Below are positions 17,910 to 27,013 of a stretch of DNA of 64,000 nucleotides, piece by piece. The stretch's first letter is position 1. Each line of letters opens with the position of its first letter. A program made the translations under genes and the position numbers. Under the pieces are notes generated by a model. The model did no database searches. It was not told the origin of the DNA and saw nothing but the letters and a program-made list of their open reading frames with translations. The stretch is from Natronorubrum texcoconense (GTDB lineage: Archaea; Halobacteriota; Halobacteria; Halobacteriales; Natrialbaceae), in assembly GCF_900100335.1 (NCBI RefSeq), contig NZ_FNFE01000003.1, positions 62,001 to 126,000 of the forward strand. Reading direction: 5' to 3'.

Positions 17910-18327
17910 CGGTCCAAAGTTCAACTCGATCGAACGAACGTCGGAGCCGGATATTGTTTCTCTCCGGCTTCTCTCGGCCACGTAGCCGTTAACGACTCGA
18001 TCGAAACCGCCAAACTGGTTCTCAGCCACCACAGTAATCGGTACGCGACGGTCTCGAGTTTCGACTGGTTCGCCAGCGTCGATCGGAGGCCTGTCTGGCG
18101 AAACGTCGTTGTAATACTGACTGTCTCGCTCGACTAGCCGTTTCTGTTGGCATCAACTGAGCGAAACCGCGGTCTAATTCGCGATAGAAGCACCAGCACG
18201 CCCGGTTTCATCCCATCGCACTCGCTCTTCCGAACCGGATCGATCGCTGTCACGAACGGACGGCATACGGAGTTCAGGCCGTCGCATCCGTCGGCAGACT
18301 CGTACTCGGTTGCGAAATCGGGAGCGG
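17910..18327. other. Intergenic region before the ABC operon, no gene seen
   Basis: About 420 bases lie between the start of the ABC operon and the end of the rhomboid gene, both on the minus strand. It should contain the ABC operon promoter. The open frames across it are extensions of shadow frames and have no recognisable motif. I found no palindrome or repeat that I can support. Confidence 0.45.
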
Positions 18328-20175
18328 CTACTCCTCGTTCGCGATGGCGATCCGCGTTCCGTCGGCGGCGGCGTAGATGGTGTCGTCCTCCCGCTCGAAG
18401 GCGAGTCCGCCCGCTGTAGTGGACTCGTTCGACTCCGGCACCGTCGTCGTCTCGACCTCTCCGGTCTCGATCGACTCGACCTCGAGGGTGAACTCGCCGT
18501 CCACGGACGACATCGTCACGTTCTGGTCGTCGATCCGGACGTCCGCACGCGACCCGTTCGACTCGTGGGCGAGCTGTGGATCGTCACCTTCGGCCCAGAT
18601 TTCGACCTGGTAGACGCTGTCGTTGCCGACCGGCTCCCAGCCGATCCGCTCGACGTGGACGGTCTCGCGCCAGCCGGGTCCGCCGACGGCGATCGACTCC
18701 TCGCTCGAGAACTCGAGTTGCCGGGCCGGGACCACCTCCGCCCAGAGCTGTCGCTCCTCGCTCGTGACGATCACGCCGCTGGCATCGAGGGCGACGGCGT
18801 CGGACAGCGGCCCGACCCTGACGGGTGAGACGAGTTCGTACTCGACGTCCTCGGCGTACTGAATCGTGTAGTCCTCGATCTCGACGGCCGCGTCCGAGGA
18901 GACGTTCGCGTCGTCCAGCACGAAGAAGTTGACCGGGATCGCCATGCCCGCAAGGACGGCGAGAACCACGAGCACGAGCGTGAACGCGGCCTGTCGCTGT
19001 CCGATACTCGAGAGCCGGCTCGAGTCGCGAGAGTTAGGCGTGGCGGCGAGTTCGCTGATTCGCTCGAGGGGAGCAGTCAGGGCTGTCGCGTCGGTACTGG
19101 TTTCGGACCGATCATCGCTGTTTCGAGCGAGTTCGAGCGGGCGGGCGACGGCTGATTCGGACGGGGGCCCGCGGACCCGAGTGAATCGCCGGCTGATGCG
19201 TTCCGGGACGAGCGGTCGCTCGGTGGCCGTGATCGCGACGGTAACCACGAGCGCGAGCACCGTGACGATCAACACGCCGGGACCCTGGAAGAGGTAGAAG
19301 ACGTTCCCGCCGCCGAACCAGTAGATCTGCCAGAGCCCCTGTGCGAAGCCGAAGATGAGGATCGCGATCCAGATTCGAAGCGCGTCGGGGCGGTGTCCGC
19401 GTCGTCGAAGCAGTGCGATTCCGAGTACGAGACCGATGAAAAATCCGAGCGCGTGGCCCTGAATGGCGATGCCGGCCCACGACGGTGCGGAGGGGGGACT
19501 CGATTCGGCGACGTAGATCCCGATCGGATTCCGGAGCGCGCGGTAGAGCGTCAGCAACACGCCCTGGACGCCGAGGACGCCGACGATCGTCACGATGGGG
19601 TAGTGAACGAGGGCGAACGCGGCGAAGGCGAAGACGACCCCCGAGAAGCCGATCACGGGCCCGAGCGCGAACAGGCTCGTGATGATCGTGATCGCGACGA
19701 CGACGAGCGGAAAGAGCAAGAGCGCGCGGAACCACGGGTCGGTTCGCCACGAGTCGGACGACTCAGCGCCGCGTTCGTCGGGGTAGTGTCCCCAGGCGTA
19801 CTCCGCGATGGGCGCGACGACGACGGCAGCAGCGAGGTTTCCGAGGATGTGGTTCGGTCCGGCGTGCGAGAACGACGCCGTCAGCATCCCCAGCGGATAG
19901 AAGTACGAGTACGCCCGGTAGGGGATCGTCACGGGATCGTCGAACGCCGTGATTCCGTCCTGGACGAACAGGTAGACACACCAGACGAGCGCGATGACGA
20001 TCAGCGACCCCCACGGGACGCCCATCACGAGTCTCGAGCGGGCTACGTCGCCCCACCGAGCGTCGGCTCGATGGAGTCGACTGACGACCGCGACGGAGAG
20101 GAGCACCGTGGCCACCGTGATGATCGGGAGGACGACCGTCAGGAGGACCCACTGGACGGTCTCGAGCGAGGGCAT
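18328..20175 (-). CDS. Rhomboid-family intramembrane serine protease with large C-terminal extension
   Basis: This protein of about 615 residues has a rhomboid core in roughly its first 250 residues. It includes the conserved loop HAGPNHILGN (about 104-113), the nucleophile Ser178 in IGFSGVVFAF and the partner His241 in IQGHALGFF. Rhomboids cleave substrates within the membrane. Further helices (to about 320) and a linker rich in Ser and Arg lead to another transmembrane helix near 415 (FTLVLVVLAVLAGMAI), then an extracellular beta-rich domain of about 190 residues rich in Glu and Val. That domain is additional to the usual rhomboid fold and may recruit substrates. I chose the ATG at 20175; an earlier in-frame ATG adds 22 charged residues. 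Confidence 0.85.
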   Translation of the reverse strand: MPSLETVQWVLLTVVLPIITVATVLLSVAVVSRLHRADARWGDVARSRLVMGVPWGSLIVIALVWCVYLFVQDGITAFDDPVTIPYRAYSYFYPLGMLTASFSHAGPNHILGNLAAAVVVAPIAEYAWGHYPDERGAESSDSWRTDPWFRALLLFPLVVVAITIITSLFALGPVIGFSGVVFAFAAFALVHYPIVTIVGVLGVQGVLLTLYRALRNPIGIYVAESSPPSAPSWAGIAIQGHALGFFIGLVLGIALLRRRGHRPDALRIWIAILIFGFAQGLWQIYWFGGGNVFYLFQGPGVLIVTVLALVVTVAITATERPLVPERISRRFTRVRGPPSESAVARPLELARNSDDRSETSTDATALTAPLERISELAATPNSRDSSRLSSIGQRQAAFTLVLVVLAVLAGMAIPVNFFVLDDANVSSDAAVEIEDYTIQYAEDVEYELVSPVRVGPLSDAVALDASGVIVTSEERQLWAEVVPARQLEFSSEESIAVGGPGWRETVHVERIGWEPVGNDSVYQVEIWAEGDDPQLAHESNGSRADVRIDDQNVTMSSVDGEFTLEVESIETGEVETTTVPESNESTTAGGLAFEREDDTIYAAADGTRIAIANEE

Positions 20176-20549
20176 ATCCAGACGTTCGAGCGAGCGTGTA
20201 TATGGATTTACTTCTGTGACGGTCGGTTCGACTGGTTTCACGACGCTCGTGAGTCGATCGAACCGCGTACTGTGGCGCGTGCTGGCTGCGAGGTAACGGC
20301 GCCTCGCGTCGCGAGCAGACGGGCATAGAGCGCCCGTGAGACGACGGCAAAGCCGTTCCGCAGTGCCCGTGAGAACCGATCTGCCGGGGAGAACGGCCAG
20401 TGTGAGCAGGGGTGCTCAGAGACTCCCAACCACCGCAAACGGGTGCCGGGACGTTCGAACAACTGCAGACGAGCCACTGTCGCCGCGTCTCGCTGACCGC
20501 TCCAGTCCGAACAGAAAGGTACAAGCGGCCGACGACCGGACTCATCGAC
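20176..20549. other. Divergent spacer between rhomboid and Rpo11 genes, no gene seen
   Basis: This spacer of about 370 bases holds the promoters of two divergent genes. AT-rich segments lie at about 20195-20215, next to the rhomboid start. The frames across it are Arg-rich shadows. No structured RNA or repeat was recognised. Confidence 0.4.
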
Positions 20550-20834
20550 ATGGAACTGCGGGTCACCGAGAGCACCGAGAACGAACTCTCGATCGAGATC
20601 GCCGGCGAGGATCACACGTTTATGAACGTCCTGAAGGGGACGCTGCTCGAGCACGACGACATCACGGCCGCCACCTACGACGTCAACCCCGAACAGTCTG
20701 GTGGCCAGACGGAGCCGATTCTGACCATCAAAACAGTCGAAGGTGTCGATCCTCTCGAGGCGCTCGAGGAGGCTGCCGCCGACGTCCGCGGGAAAACGAC
20801 GGCGTTCCGCGACGCGTTCGAAGCGGCCGCCTAA
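20550..20834 (+). CDS. rpo11: DNA-directed RNA polymerase subunit Rpo11 (RpoL)
   Basis: This 94-residue subunit pairs with Rpo3 to nucleate assembly of archaeal RNA polymerase, like bacterial alpha and eukaryotic Rpb11. The family signature is clear: [27 protein letters not shown], then [19 protein letters not shown]. The length is normal. The ATG at 20550 begins MELRVTEST, which matches the family start. It is a single-gene unit between the rhomboid gene and a convergent zinc-ribbon gene. Confidence 0.95.
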   Translation: MELRVTESTENELSIEIAGEDHTFMNVLKGTLLEHDDITAATYDVNPEQSGGQTEPILTIKTVEGVDPLEALEEAAADVRGKTTAFRDAFEAAA

Positions 20835-20870
20835 GCAGGACCGATCGCCGACGCGTCTCGCACTTCTCGT

Positions 20871-21683
20871 TCAACACGTCAGATAGACGCCGTAGAGCGC
20901 GCCGTCGGGACCGACGTGGAGGTCGAGTCCTTCGGACTCGAGTCCGGACTCGTTCAGACGGTCGCTCGCTACTACCGCTTCGACAACAGTCTCGGCGAGC
21001 GCAGCCTCGTCGTCGTAGTCGTCGATCGACCCGGAGATCGGCACGCTCCCGCCGACGAGATCGTTGCGACATTCTACGCCAAAGTCACTCCCATCCACCG
21101 AATCCGGATTCGCGTTCTCGTACGTTCTGGCCACGTCCGCGCGGTTTACGTATTCTGCGTACGCCGCTAGTCCGTCGTCGTAGGACCGCGACTCGTCCGC
21201 GTCCCGTTCTGCCTCGAGTCGATCGTGAACCTCGCCTTCGGTCGCCTCGAGATCGATTCCGGCAGCCTCCGTTCCCTCGCCGGGCGCGTCCGGCGGCGAC
21301 GGCGTTCCGATACCGGGGATGATCGACGTCGAGACGATCCCCGTCGCGAACAGGGCGACGATCAGGGCGAAGCCGACGACGATCGGCGCGTAGGGTTTGG
21401 CGACCTCGAACCAGCTCGGGACCTCGAGGTCCCCGTCGACGTCGCTGTATCGCTGCTCGGTCTTCTCCAGATCGTGGTCGCCACAGCGCGAGCAGGGCGG
21501 GTTGTTCTTCATGTGCTGGCGACCGCAGTTCGAACAGACCCACATGTACTGCGTGCCGGTGTCGACGGTCTCGAACTCCTGTTCGCGGACGACCGCCTCC
21601 TCGAACGTGTTGTGGCCGCAGCTATCGCAGGGCGGATCGTTCGACTCGTGTGGTTTCCCACACCACGTACACCGCCACTTCAC
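20871..21683 (-). CDS. Double zinc-ribbon membrane protein with a CAP-like extracellular domain
   Basis: This 270-residue protein opens with two similar zinc ribbons, WRCTWCGKPH...PCDSCGHNTFEE and WVCSNCGRQH...PCSRCGDHDLEK (residues 4-27 and 48-71). One transmembrane helix follows (PIVVGFALIVALFATGIV, about 104-122), then an external domain of about 120 residues. That domain (VHDRLEAERDADESRSYDDG, then ENANPDSVDG) resembles a degenerate CAP/SCP domain, which normally binds sterols or acts at the cell surface; the usual conserved histidines are not evident. The two ribbons appear to be an internal duplication. The function is unknown. Confidence 0.75.
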   Translation of the reverse strand: MKWRCTWCGKPHESNDPPCDSCGHNTFEEAVVREQEFETVDTGTQYMWVCSNCGRQHMKNNPPCSRCGDHDLEKTEQRYSDVDGDLEVPSWFEVAKPYAPIVVGFALIVALFATGIVSTSIIPGIGTPSPPDAPGEGTEAAGIDLEATEGEVHDRLEAERDADESRSYDDGLAAYAEYVNRADVARTYENANPDSVDGSDFGVECRNDLVGGSVPISGSIDDYDDEAALAETVVEAVVASDRLNESGLESEGLDLHVGPDGALYGVYLTC

Positions 21684-21818
21684 TGGTAGTAGAGCACGAC
21701 CGGGTAGATATAAGCGTATTGGAAGCCGAAACGGATGGAGTGAAAGGAACCGTGGCCTCGAGACGCGGAGTCCCTCAAAATTGGCCGCTGACCACCCTCA
21801 AACCGGTTGGTATCGAAG

Positions 21819-22631
21819 TCAGAGTCGGACCGGCACGCCTCGCTCGTCCAGATATCGTTTGGTTTCCTCGATCGAGTACTCGTCGAAGTGGAAGATCGAC
21901 GCCGCGAGCCCGGCGTCGGCACCGGCCTCGGTGAACACGTCGTACATGTCTTCGGGACCGCCACAGCCCGAGGAGGCGATGACCGGCGTATCCACGGCGT
22001 CACAGACGGCCTTCGTCAGCGGGAGGTCGTAGCCGTCTTTCGTGCCGTCCTTGTCGATCGAGTTGACGAACAGTTCGCCCGCACCGCGGGACTCGGCCTC
22101 GCTGGCCCACTCGAGGACGTCGATCCCCGTCCCCTCGCGGCCGCCTTTCTTCGTACACTCGAACCAGCAGGACTCGCCGTCGATCTCGACGTAGTGCTCA
22201 CCAGCCTCGTCGAAGCGCCGTCTGGCGTCGACGCTGATGACGATACACTGGCTGCCGAAGGCCTTCGCGCCGTCGTTGATGAGTTCGGGTCGCTCGAGCG
22301 CGCCGGTCGTGATCGAGACCTTGTCCGCGCCCGCGCGAAGCGTCTCCTTGATGTCGTCGGTGGTGCGGATGCCGCCGCCGACAGTGAGGGGAATAAAGAC
22401 CTCGTCGGCGACGTCGTTGACGACGTCGAGCATGGTTTCTCGTCCCTCCGCGGAGGCGGTAATGTCGAGGAAGACGAACTCGTCGGCCCCGGACTCGTTG
22501 TACGCCTTGGCCATCTCGACCGGGTCGCCGGTGTATTGCAGGTCCTCGAAGTGAACGCCGGTGTAGACCGCCGGGTTCCCGTCCTCGTCTAAATCTACGT
22601 CGATACACGGGATGATGCGCTTGGTCAACAT
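21819..22631 (-). CDS. hisF: Imidazole glycerol phosphate synthase subunit HisF
   Basis: This 270-residue cyclase subunit joins ammonia from HisH to PRFAR and closes the ring, giving imidazole glycerol phosphate and AICAR for histidine and purine synthesis. It is a TIM barrel with the family start [14 protein letters not shown] (catalytic Asp in CIDVD), the phosphate loops [12 protein letters not shown] and [10 protein letters not shown], and the second catalytic Asp in [12 protein letters not shown]. The ATG at 22631 matches the family start exactly. HisH and the other his genes are not in this window. Confidence 0.95.
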   Translation of the reverse strand: MLTKRIIPCIDVDLDEDGNPAVYTGVHFEDLQYTGDPVEMAKAYNESGADEFVFLDITASAEGRETMLDVVNDVADEVFIPLTVGGGIRTTDDIKETLRAGADKVSITTGALERPELINDGAKAFGSQCIVISVDARRRFDEAGEHYVEIDGESCWFECTKKGGREGTGIDVLEWASEAESRGAGELFVNSIDKDGTKDGYDLPLTKAVCDAVDTPVIASSGCGGPEDMYDVFTEAGADAGLAASIFHFDEYSIEETKRYLDERGVPVRL

Positions 22632-22707
22632 GTAGTCGTTAGCCGACCGTTCGCACCGAGGATAGTAAAGGCGTCTGCATCGAACAATTCCGACCGGGCC
22701 GCCCCGA

Positions 22708-24090
22708 TCAGTCCGTGAACCGCGCCCGAAACGCATCGATCGCGTCAGGGAGGACGGCGAGTTCTGCTTCCCGACAAGCGTAGTCGCCGTACTCGTCCTG
22801 GATCGAGACGCTCGCTTCGGGATCGGTATCGGCGGCACGGTGAACGCCGTCGTCGATCCACGCGAGCGACTGCAGCGTTTCGGCGAGTGCGTACGCGCCG
22901 AGGGACGGCTGCGAAAGCTGCTCGCGTGCGGTGGTCGCAGCCTCGAGCGCTCGCTCACGTTCCTCCCGAATCTCGGCGACGGTCTCCGGCGTGGCCACCG
23001 CCCCGTCCGCGATCCGGTCACGAAGTCGCTCGAACGCCCGGAACTGCTGTTCGAACTGGACGGCACCGTAGAGTCCCGTTCCCAGGTTGCCCCCGTCTAC
23101 GGCATCGCGCATCCGGTCTTGGGCGTTCAACACGTCCCTGCCGGCCTGCCAAAGTGTCCACTCCAGTTGCTCGTCTTCTAACTCTCCGACGCCGACCGCC
23201 TCGTACCACTCCTCGCCGTCCTGTGCCGGGAAGTCGACGGTCTCGGTACGGTCGATCGATCGCTCGAGAGCCGTTTCGAAGGCGGATTCGAGCGCGACTC
23301 CGTCGTCGAACGCCGCGTCGTAGCGCTCGTCGAACTGCTCCCAGACACCGGCCGTCGCCGCGCCGAACTCGAGGGTCCCCGCCGACTCGCCGATATCGAG
23401 GACGGTATCGCGCTGGTCTGCACCCGCTCGGCCGAGGCTCCGCTCGGCGTGCTCGAGATCCGCCTCGCGTTGGTAGAAATACAGCGCCCCCCGGAGCCGT
23501 CTCTCGTCGGTATCAGCGCCGCGGTACTCGACCCCCTCGAGTCGATCGGCGATCGCCGACCGAACCGCGTCGCGTTCGTCCCGGAGTTCGCCACCGAGTT
23601 GCTCCGTGTCCGCGTCGACAGCGAGCCACGTGACTGCGGCTGTGCGGGCTGTCTCGCGGACGTCTCGTAGCTCTCGAAGTGCGTGATAGCGCTCCGTCCG
23701 CTCCGCTTCGGCGGCTTCCCCGCGGGCGGTCGCTGATTCGGTTCGCTGCTCCTCGATCGTCTCCCGGACGACGCCGTTCGGAACGTCCTCGCGGCCGATC
23801 GATTCCGGGACCGCGGCCAGCAGTTCGTCGACGCGCTCGAGTTCGCCCTCGAGTGCGCTCGAATCGGGCTGGACCGGAACCGGCCACTCGATCGGTGGCT
23901 CCTCCTCACGCAGGATGGTGCCGACCTCGCCGGCAGGGAACGTCGTGGCGGTCTCGTCGCCGATCAGGGGGAGGTCGCTACAGCCGGCGACGGCGACGCC
24001 GGTGACTGCGCCGACGCCGGCGAGGAACTGACGGCGGTGGGATCCTGTGTCGTCTCGTTCGTGTCCGCCTCGCTCGTCAGATTCCCTCAT
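22708..24090 (-). CDS. Tat lipoprotein of unknown function, helical
   Basis: This 460-residue protein has a Tat signal with RR at 19-20 and a lipobox VAVAGC with Cys37, so it should be exported folded and anchored by lipid on the outer face of the membrane. The mature part is almost entirely helical and rich in Glu, Arg and Ala, with long regular helices such as [20 protein letters not shown]-like segments. It has no catalytic motif I recognise. Its start overlaps the stop of another Tat lipoprotein gene by one base, so they form an operon and may act together. Confidence 0.75.
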   Translation of the reverse strand: MRESDERGGHERDDTGSHRRQFLAGVGAVTGVAVAGCSDLPLIGDETATTFPAGEVGTILREEEPPIEWPVPVQPDSSALEGELERVDELLAAVPESIGREDVPNGVVRETIEEQRTESATARGEAAEAERTERYHALRELRDVRETARTAAVTWLAVDADTEQLGGELRDERDAVRSAIADRLEGVEYRGADTDERRLRGALYFYQREADLEHAERSLGRAGADQRDTVLDIGESAGTLEFGAATAGVWEQFDERYDAAFDDGVALESAFETALERSIDRTETVDFPAQDGEEWYEAVGVGELEDEQLEWTLWQAGRDVLNAQDRMRDAVDGGNLGTGLYGAVQFEQQFRAFERLRDRIADGAVATPETVAEIREERERALEAATTAREQLSQPSLGAYALAETLQSLAWIDDGVHRAADTDPEASVSIQDEYGDYACREAELAVLPDAIDAFRARFTD

Positions 24091-24785
24091 TATTCGCTCC
24101 CCTCGTTGACGTCAGAGTCGACATCGGCATCAGCGCCAGCATCGGAACGAGTGGCTACGCCCGGCCCGTGACACGACATTCCTTCGGAACTGCCGCGACT
24201 CGAGGGCGACTCCTCGTACCGCCGGTTGACTCTGAAGACGACCGCTTCCATCACCGATTTATCTGCTTCACAGGGCGCGTCGGGGGGTTTGAGGTGCTGG
24301 CAGTAACGTGTCCGGAGACTGTCGCTCTCGGCCAGAATGCCTCGGACGCGGCGTTCGTAGCAGTCCTCGATAGTTCGCTGGTCGACGACGATCGTCTGGG
24401 TGTCGAAGTCGGTCGCATCGACGAACTCCCGAAGCTCTCGTCCGTCGTCGCTGTCGCCCTCGATCCAGAGCGCGTCAGCGTCGTCCTCGTCGAGCACCAA
24501 CTGTAGCGTCCGCCTGTACCGTGAGGGAAGCCCGTCATCGTCGTCTTCAGCCGCCGAGGCCTCGTCTTCGCTCGGGTGAATGAAATGTTCATCGTCGCTC
24601 GAGCGTACCGTCAGTACCTCGTACTCGTGGCTCGATCTGTCCCTGGCTCCATCACTTTCGTCGAACTCGGTCGTCGAACTGCTTTCGCCTTCGCTCTCGT
24701 CGGCACAGCCGGCGAGTACCGCCCCGAGAGCGCCGCTGGTAGTGGCAAGAATCCGCCTGCGAGAGATCGTCCCGTTGGAGGGCAT
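24090..24785 (-). CDS. Tat lipoprotein of unknown function
   Basis: This 231-residue protein has a Tat signal (SRRRILATTSGALG) and a lipobox VLAGC with Cys27. After an acidic linker, a domain of about 130 residues contains YEVLTVRSSDDEHFI, LQLVLDEDDADALW, FDTQTIVVDQRTIEDCYERRV and the cysteine-bearing RTRYCQHLKPPDAPCEAD. The last segment is hydrophilic with a Cys in GMSCHGPG. The cysteines could pair or bind metal. It is the first gene of a two-gene operon with the helical lipoprotein downstream. No family recognised. Confidence 0.75.
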   Translation of the reverse strand: MPSNGTISRRRILATTSGALGAVLAGCADESEGESSSTTEFDESDGARDRSSHEYEVLTVRSSDDEHFIHPSEDEASAAEDDDDGLPSRYRRTLQLVLDEDDADALWIEGDSDDGRELREFVDATDFDTQTIVVDQRTIEDCYERRVRGILAESDSLRTRYCQHLKPPDAPCEADKSVMEAVVFRVNRRYEESPSSRGSSEGMSCHGPGVATRSDAGADADVDSDVNEGSE

Positions 24786-24886
24786 TACACCCCAGTTGTT
24801 GGCCTATTGGTAAATATTTCCTGTTGAAGCGACGGAGATGGACCAACCGACGACCTGGCGACCCGACGCTGGCTCCGTGTAGGTGT

Positions 24887-24896
24887 TTTTAAGGGG
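24887..24896 (+). promoter_or_regulatory. TATA box of the small membrane protein gene
   Basis: The T-rich TTTTTAAGGG element lies about 22-31 bases before the ATG at 24918, the spacing of a leaderless archaeal promoter. No ribosome binding site is seen. Confidence 0.55.
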
Positions 24897-24917
24897 TCGA
24901 GACGCTAACGGACGGGT

Positions 24918-25106
24918 ATGGCAGACGACACGGACCCAGCAGACGAACCGGATACGGCCGCCGACGTCGGCCACGACCTCGAGGCCGAACGGACGACCGC
25001 TCCGATGAGTGAGTTTACCGCACGCGAAGCGGGTATCGGCTTCGTGATCGTGTTGATCGGCGTCGCTATCGCGTTCGGGGTTCCACTGATCGCCGTCGCT
25101 CCCTAA
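24918..25106 (+). CDS. Small membrane protein, 62 residues
   Basis: A hydrophilic acidic half of about 30 residues is followed by APMSEFTAREAGIG and one transmembrane helix, FVIVLIGVAIAFGVPLIAVA. Haloarchaeal proteins with this layout (annotated DUF7550) are common and uncharacterised. The promoter spacing and sequence character support a real gene. It is a single-gene unit convergent with the next gene. Confidence 0.75.
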   Translation: MADDTDPADEPDTAADVGHDLEAERTTAPMSEFTAREAGIGFVIVLIGVAIAFGVPLIAVAP

Positions 25107-25134
25107 GACAGAACGCGGTGCGGAAACGTGGTCG

Positions 25135-25356
25135 TTAGAAGACGTACTCGTCGTCGTGACCCATCATACCGTCGTCTTCGAGGCCGCCAGGGCCACCCTC
25201 GTCTTCGTCCATCGGTCCACTGGTCTTGTAGGCTTTAATACCGGTCGACAGGAGGTCCTCGATCGCCTCTTCGCGATTGACGAACTCGCCGCGTTCGACC
25301 ATCTGGGCGATCTGCATCTCGAGGTGTTCCGGTATGGTGATCTCTACTTTCGGCAT
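25135..25356 (-). CDS. Ribbon-helix-helix (CopG-like) protein, DUF7120-like
   Basis: This 73-residue protein opens with MPKVEITIPEHLEMQIAQMV, a beta strand and helix typical of ribbon-helix-helix DNA-binding proteins, and continues NREEAIEDLLSTGIKAY. A flexible Gly, Asp and Met-rich tail ends in EYVF. It probably binds DNA as a dimer. Its own promoter may hold its target: CCTAAATACC lies about 25-35 bases before the start on the minus strand. Confidence 0.82.
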   Translation of the reverse strand: MPKVEITIPEHLEMQIAQMVERGEFVNREEAIEDLLSTGIKAYKTSGPMDEDEGGPGGLEDDGMMGHDDEYVF

Positions 25357-25654
25357 CTGATTCGGCTTTCGGCGAGGGGGTATTTAGGTTTGACGGGGAC
25401 TGTACGGTGTCCGGAATTGGGCCACCGCGGTGGCTCTCGGCTGGCCGGCGAATCGTCGTCGTTGTACAGAATGTACTGCCCGTGTTGGGTGTGTTACCGC
25501 CACTGTGGGGACCATCGGAACACCGATCTACGAACGTGTCAGTATCGCTCGAGTGAAATCAACGGAGAAAACCGGGGGTCGTCAGTCGGTACGTGGGCCG
25601 GTGATTGCGTCTCGGTGCCACGATCGAAGCGGCGCGATCGGCGTCGGTATCGTC

Positions 25655-25954
25655 TTACTTGTTGCCCATCATCGAGTCGAACGCGTTCTTGAGCGACGTA
25701 CCCGGCTGAGTGACCGTCTCGAGCTGGTTGCGCATCTTTCGCTGGTTGAAGTAGCTCGCGAACGCGAGGATGGTCGGCGGCCAGAGGCCGATGAAGGCGC
25801 CGAGCTGGCGCTCTCCGCGGATGAAGAAGTAGTAGAGCGAGAGCCCGACCGACGCGGCCGACGCGATGAATGCGGGGCCCATGGCCTCTTCGCTGACTTC
25901 TTCTGCTGTCTGTTCGCTTACGTCCCGTTCGGATAGCTGTTGTCTGCTCGCCAT
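25655..25954 (-). CDS. Small membrane protein, 99 residues
   Basis: It has two predicted transmembrane helices, GPAFIASAASVGLSLYYFFI (about 26-45) and GAFIGLWPPTILAFASYF (about 52-69). A basic to neutral tail with NQRKMRNQLETV and FDSMMGNK follows. The N-terminus is a short Gln/Glu-rich stretch. No signal peptide or known motif. I chose the ATG at 25954 over the longer Arg-rich frame upstream. Confidence 0.75.
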   Translation of the reverse strand: MASRQQLSERDVSEQTAEEVSEEAMGPAFIASAASVGLSLYYFFIRGERQLGAFIGLWPPTILAFASYFNQRKMRNQLETVTQPGTSLKNAFDSMMGNK

Positions 25955-26238
25955 ACACTGTGAGGGTGGTCGAGACTGTACTAAGGGGTGGCGAGGGTTT
26001 CGAGAGGAAGGGCGTGAATTGTGATGTCGACTCGACTGTTCCACTCCGTTCCAACCGCGGCGCCGTCCCCGAAAACCGGAGTTACGTGTCGACGATCGTA
26101 TCACTCGAGTCGGGTGTCACCGAGCACGCGGCTCGAGCGGGCGGGAGCGGTGATCGAACGTCGCGCCGCCCAACACGACCGCGGAGACCGGTCGTCGTCG
26201 AGCGTCACATCTACGTCAGTCGGCACTAACACACGCGT

Positions 26239-26886
26239 ATGACTAACGACGTCACCGACGTCACGGAGCTGTACCGGGAGTTCGGCGACGACCGACTCCC
26301 GTCCGGCCAGCGCGAGACCGAGGCGTTTCCCGTCCTCTCGAAGGGCCCCACGCCCGACTGGGACCCCGAAACGTGGGAGTTCACCGTCACCGGTGCGGTC
26401 GAGGAGGAACTGTCCTTCTCCTGGGAGGAGTTTCAGGCGCTCCCCAGTGAGACGCAGCGACAGGACTTTCACTGCGTCACCGGCTGGAGCAAGTTCGACT
26501 GCGAGTTCACGGGCGTCCCGTTCCCGGTGCTCGCCGAGCGAGCGGGGGTCATCGACGACGTCGACGAGCGAGGGTCGTCGGGCAACCCGACGGAGTCCGG
26601 TCAGGCCGTCCACGTGATGTTCTCCGCGCTGGACGGCTACACGACCGACCTCGCGCTCGAGGACTGCCTGCGCGAGGAGGCTCTCTTCGCGTGGGCGTAC
26701 GACGGCGAGTCGCTCCCGCCGGATCACGGGGGCCCGCTTCGGGTCGTCACGCCCCACAAGTACGCCTACAAGGGGGCGAAGTGGGTCGACGGCATCGAGT
26801 TCCTCACCGAGACCGAACGCGGCTACTGGGAGAAACGCGGCTACTCTCAGACGGCGGACCCGTGGCAGGAAGAGCGATACAGCTGA
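26239..26886 (+). CDS. Sulfite-oxidase-family molybdopterin oxidoreductase
   Basis: This 215-residue protein has the molybdenum cofactor fold of sulfite oxidase/MsrP proteins. Cys79 in DFHCVTGWSKFD is in the position that ligands molybdenum. Other family segments are EFTGVPFPVLAERAG, HVMFSALDGYTTDLAL, PLRVVTPHKYAYKGAKWV and GYWEKRGYSQTADPW. There is no heme or dimerisation domain and no signal peptide, so it is probably a cytoplasmic minimal member. Its substrate and electron partner are unknown. Confidence 0.88.
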   Translation: MTNDVTDVTELYREFGDDRLPSGQRETEAFPVLSKGPTPDWDPETWEFTVTGAVEEELSFSWEEFQALPSETQRQDFHCVTGWSKFDCEFTGVPFPVLAERAGVIDDVDERGSSGNPTESGQAVHVMFSALDGYTTDLALEDCLREEALFAWAYDGESLPPDHGGPLRVVTPHKYAYKGAKWVDGIEFLTETERGYWEKRGYSQTADPWQEERYS

Positions 26887-27013
26887 TCGATACCCGTTCG
26901 CCCCCACGCCGCCGTCCGTTTCTGTCGATCGGATACACCGTACGTTCCTGTCAACCCCCACACAGTGACCGGGATAGTTAGGCTGAAGGCACGGCAGTCC
27001 CGAACTGTGTTCG

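Noticed and set aside
20238-20654. Minus-strand frame overlapping Rpo11
   Set aside because: Antisense to a certain essential gene and without recognisable features.
25466-25692. Cys-rich frame MYCPCWVCYRHCGDHRN... that looks like a zinc protein
   Set aside because: It continues into Arg/Ser-rich sequence and overlaps the end of the real minus-strand membrane gene; no promoter seen.
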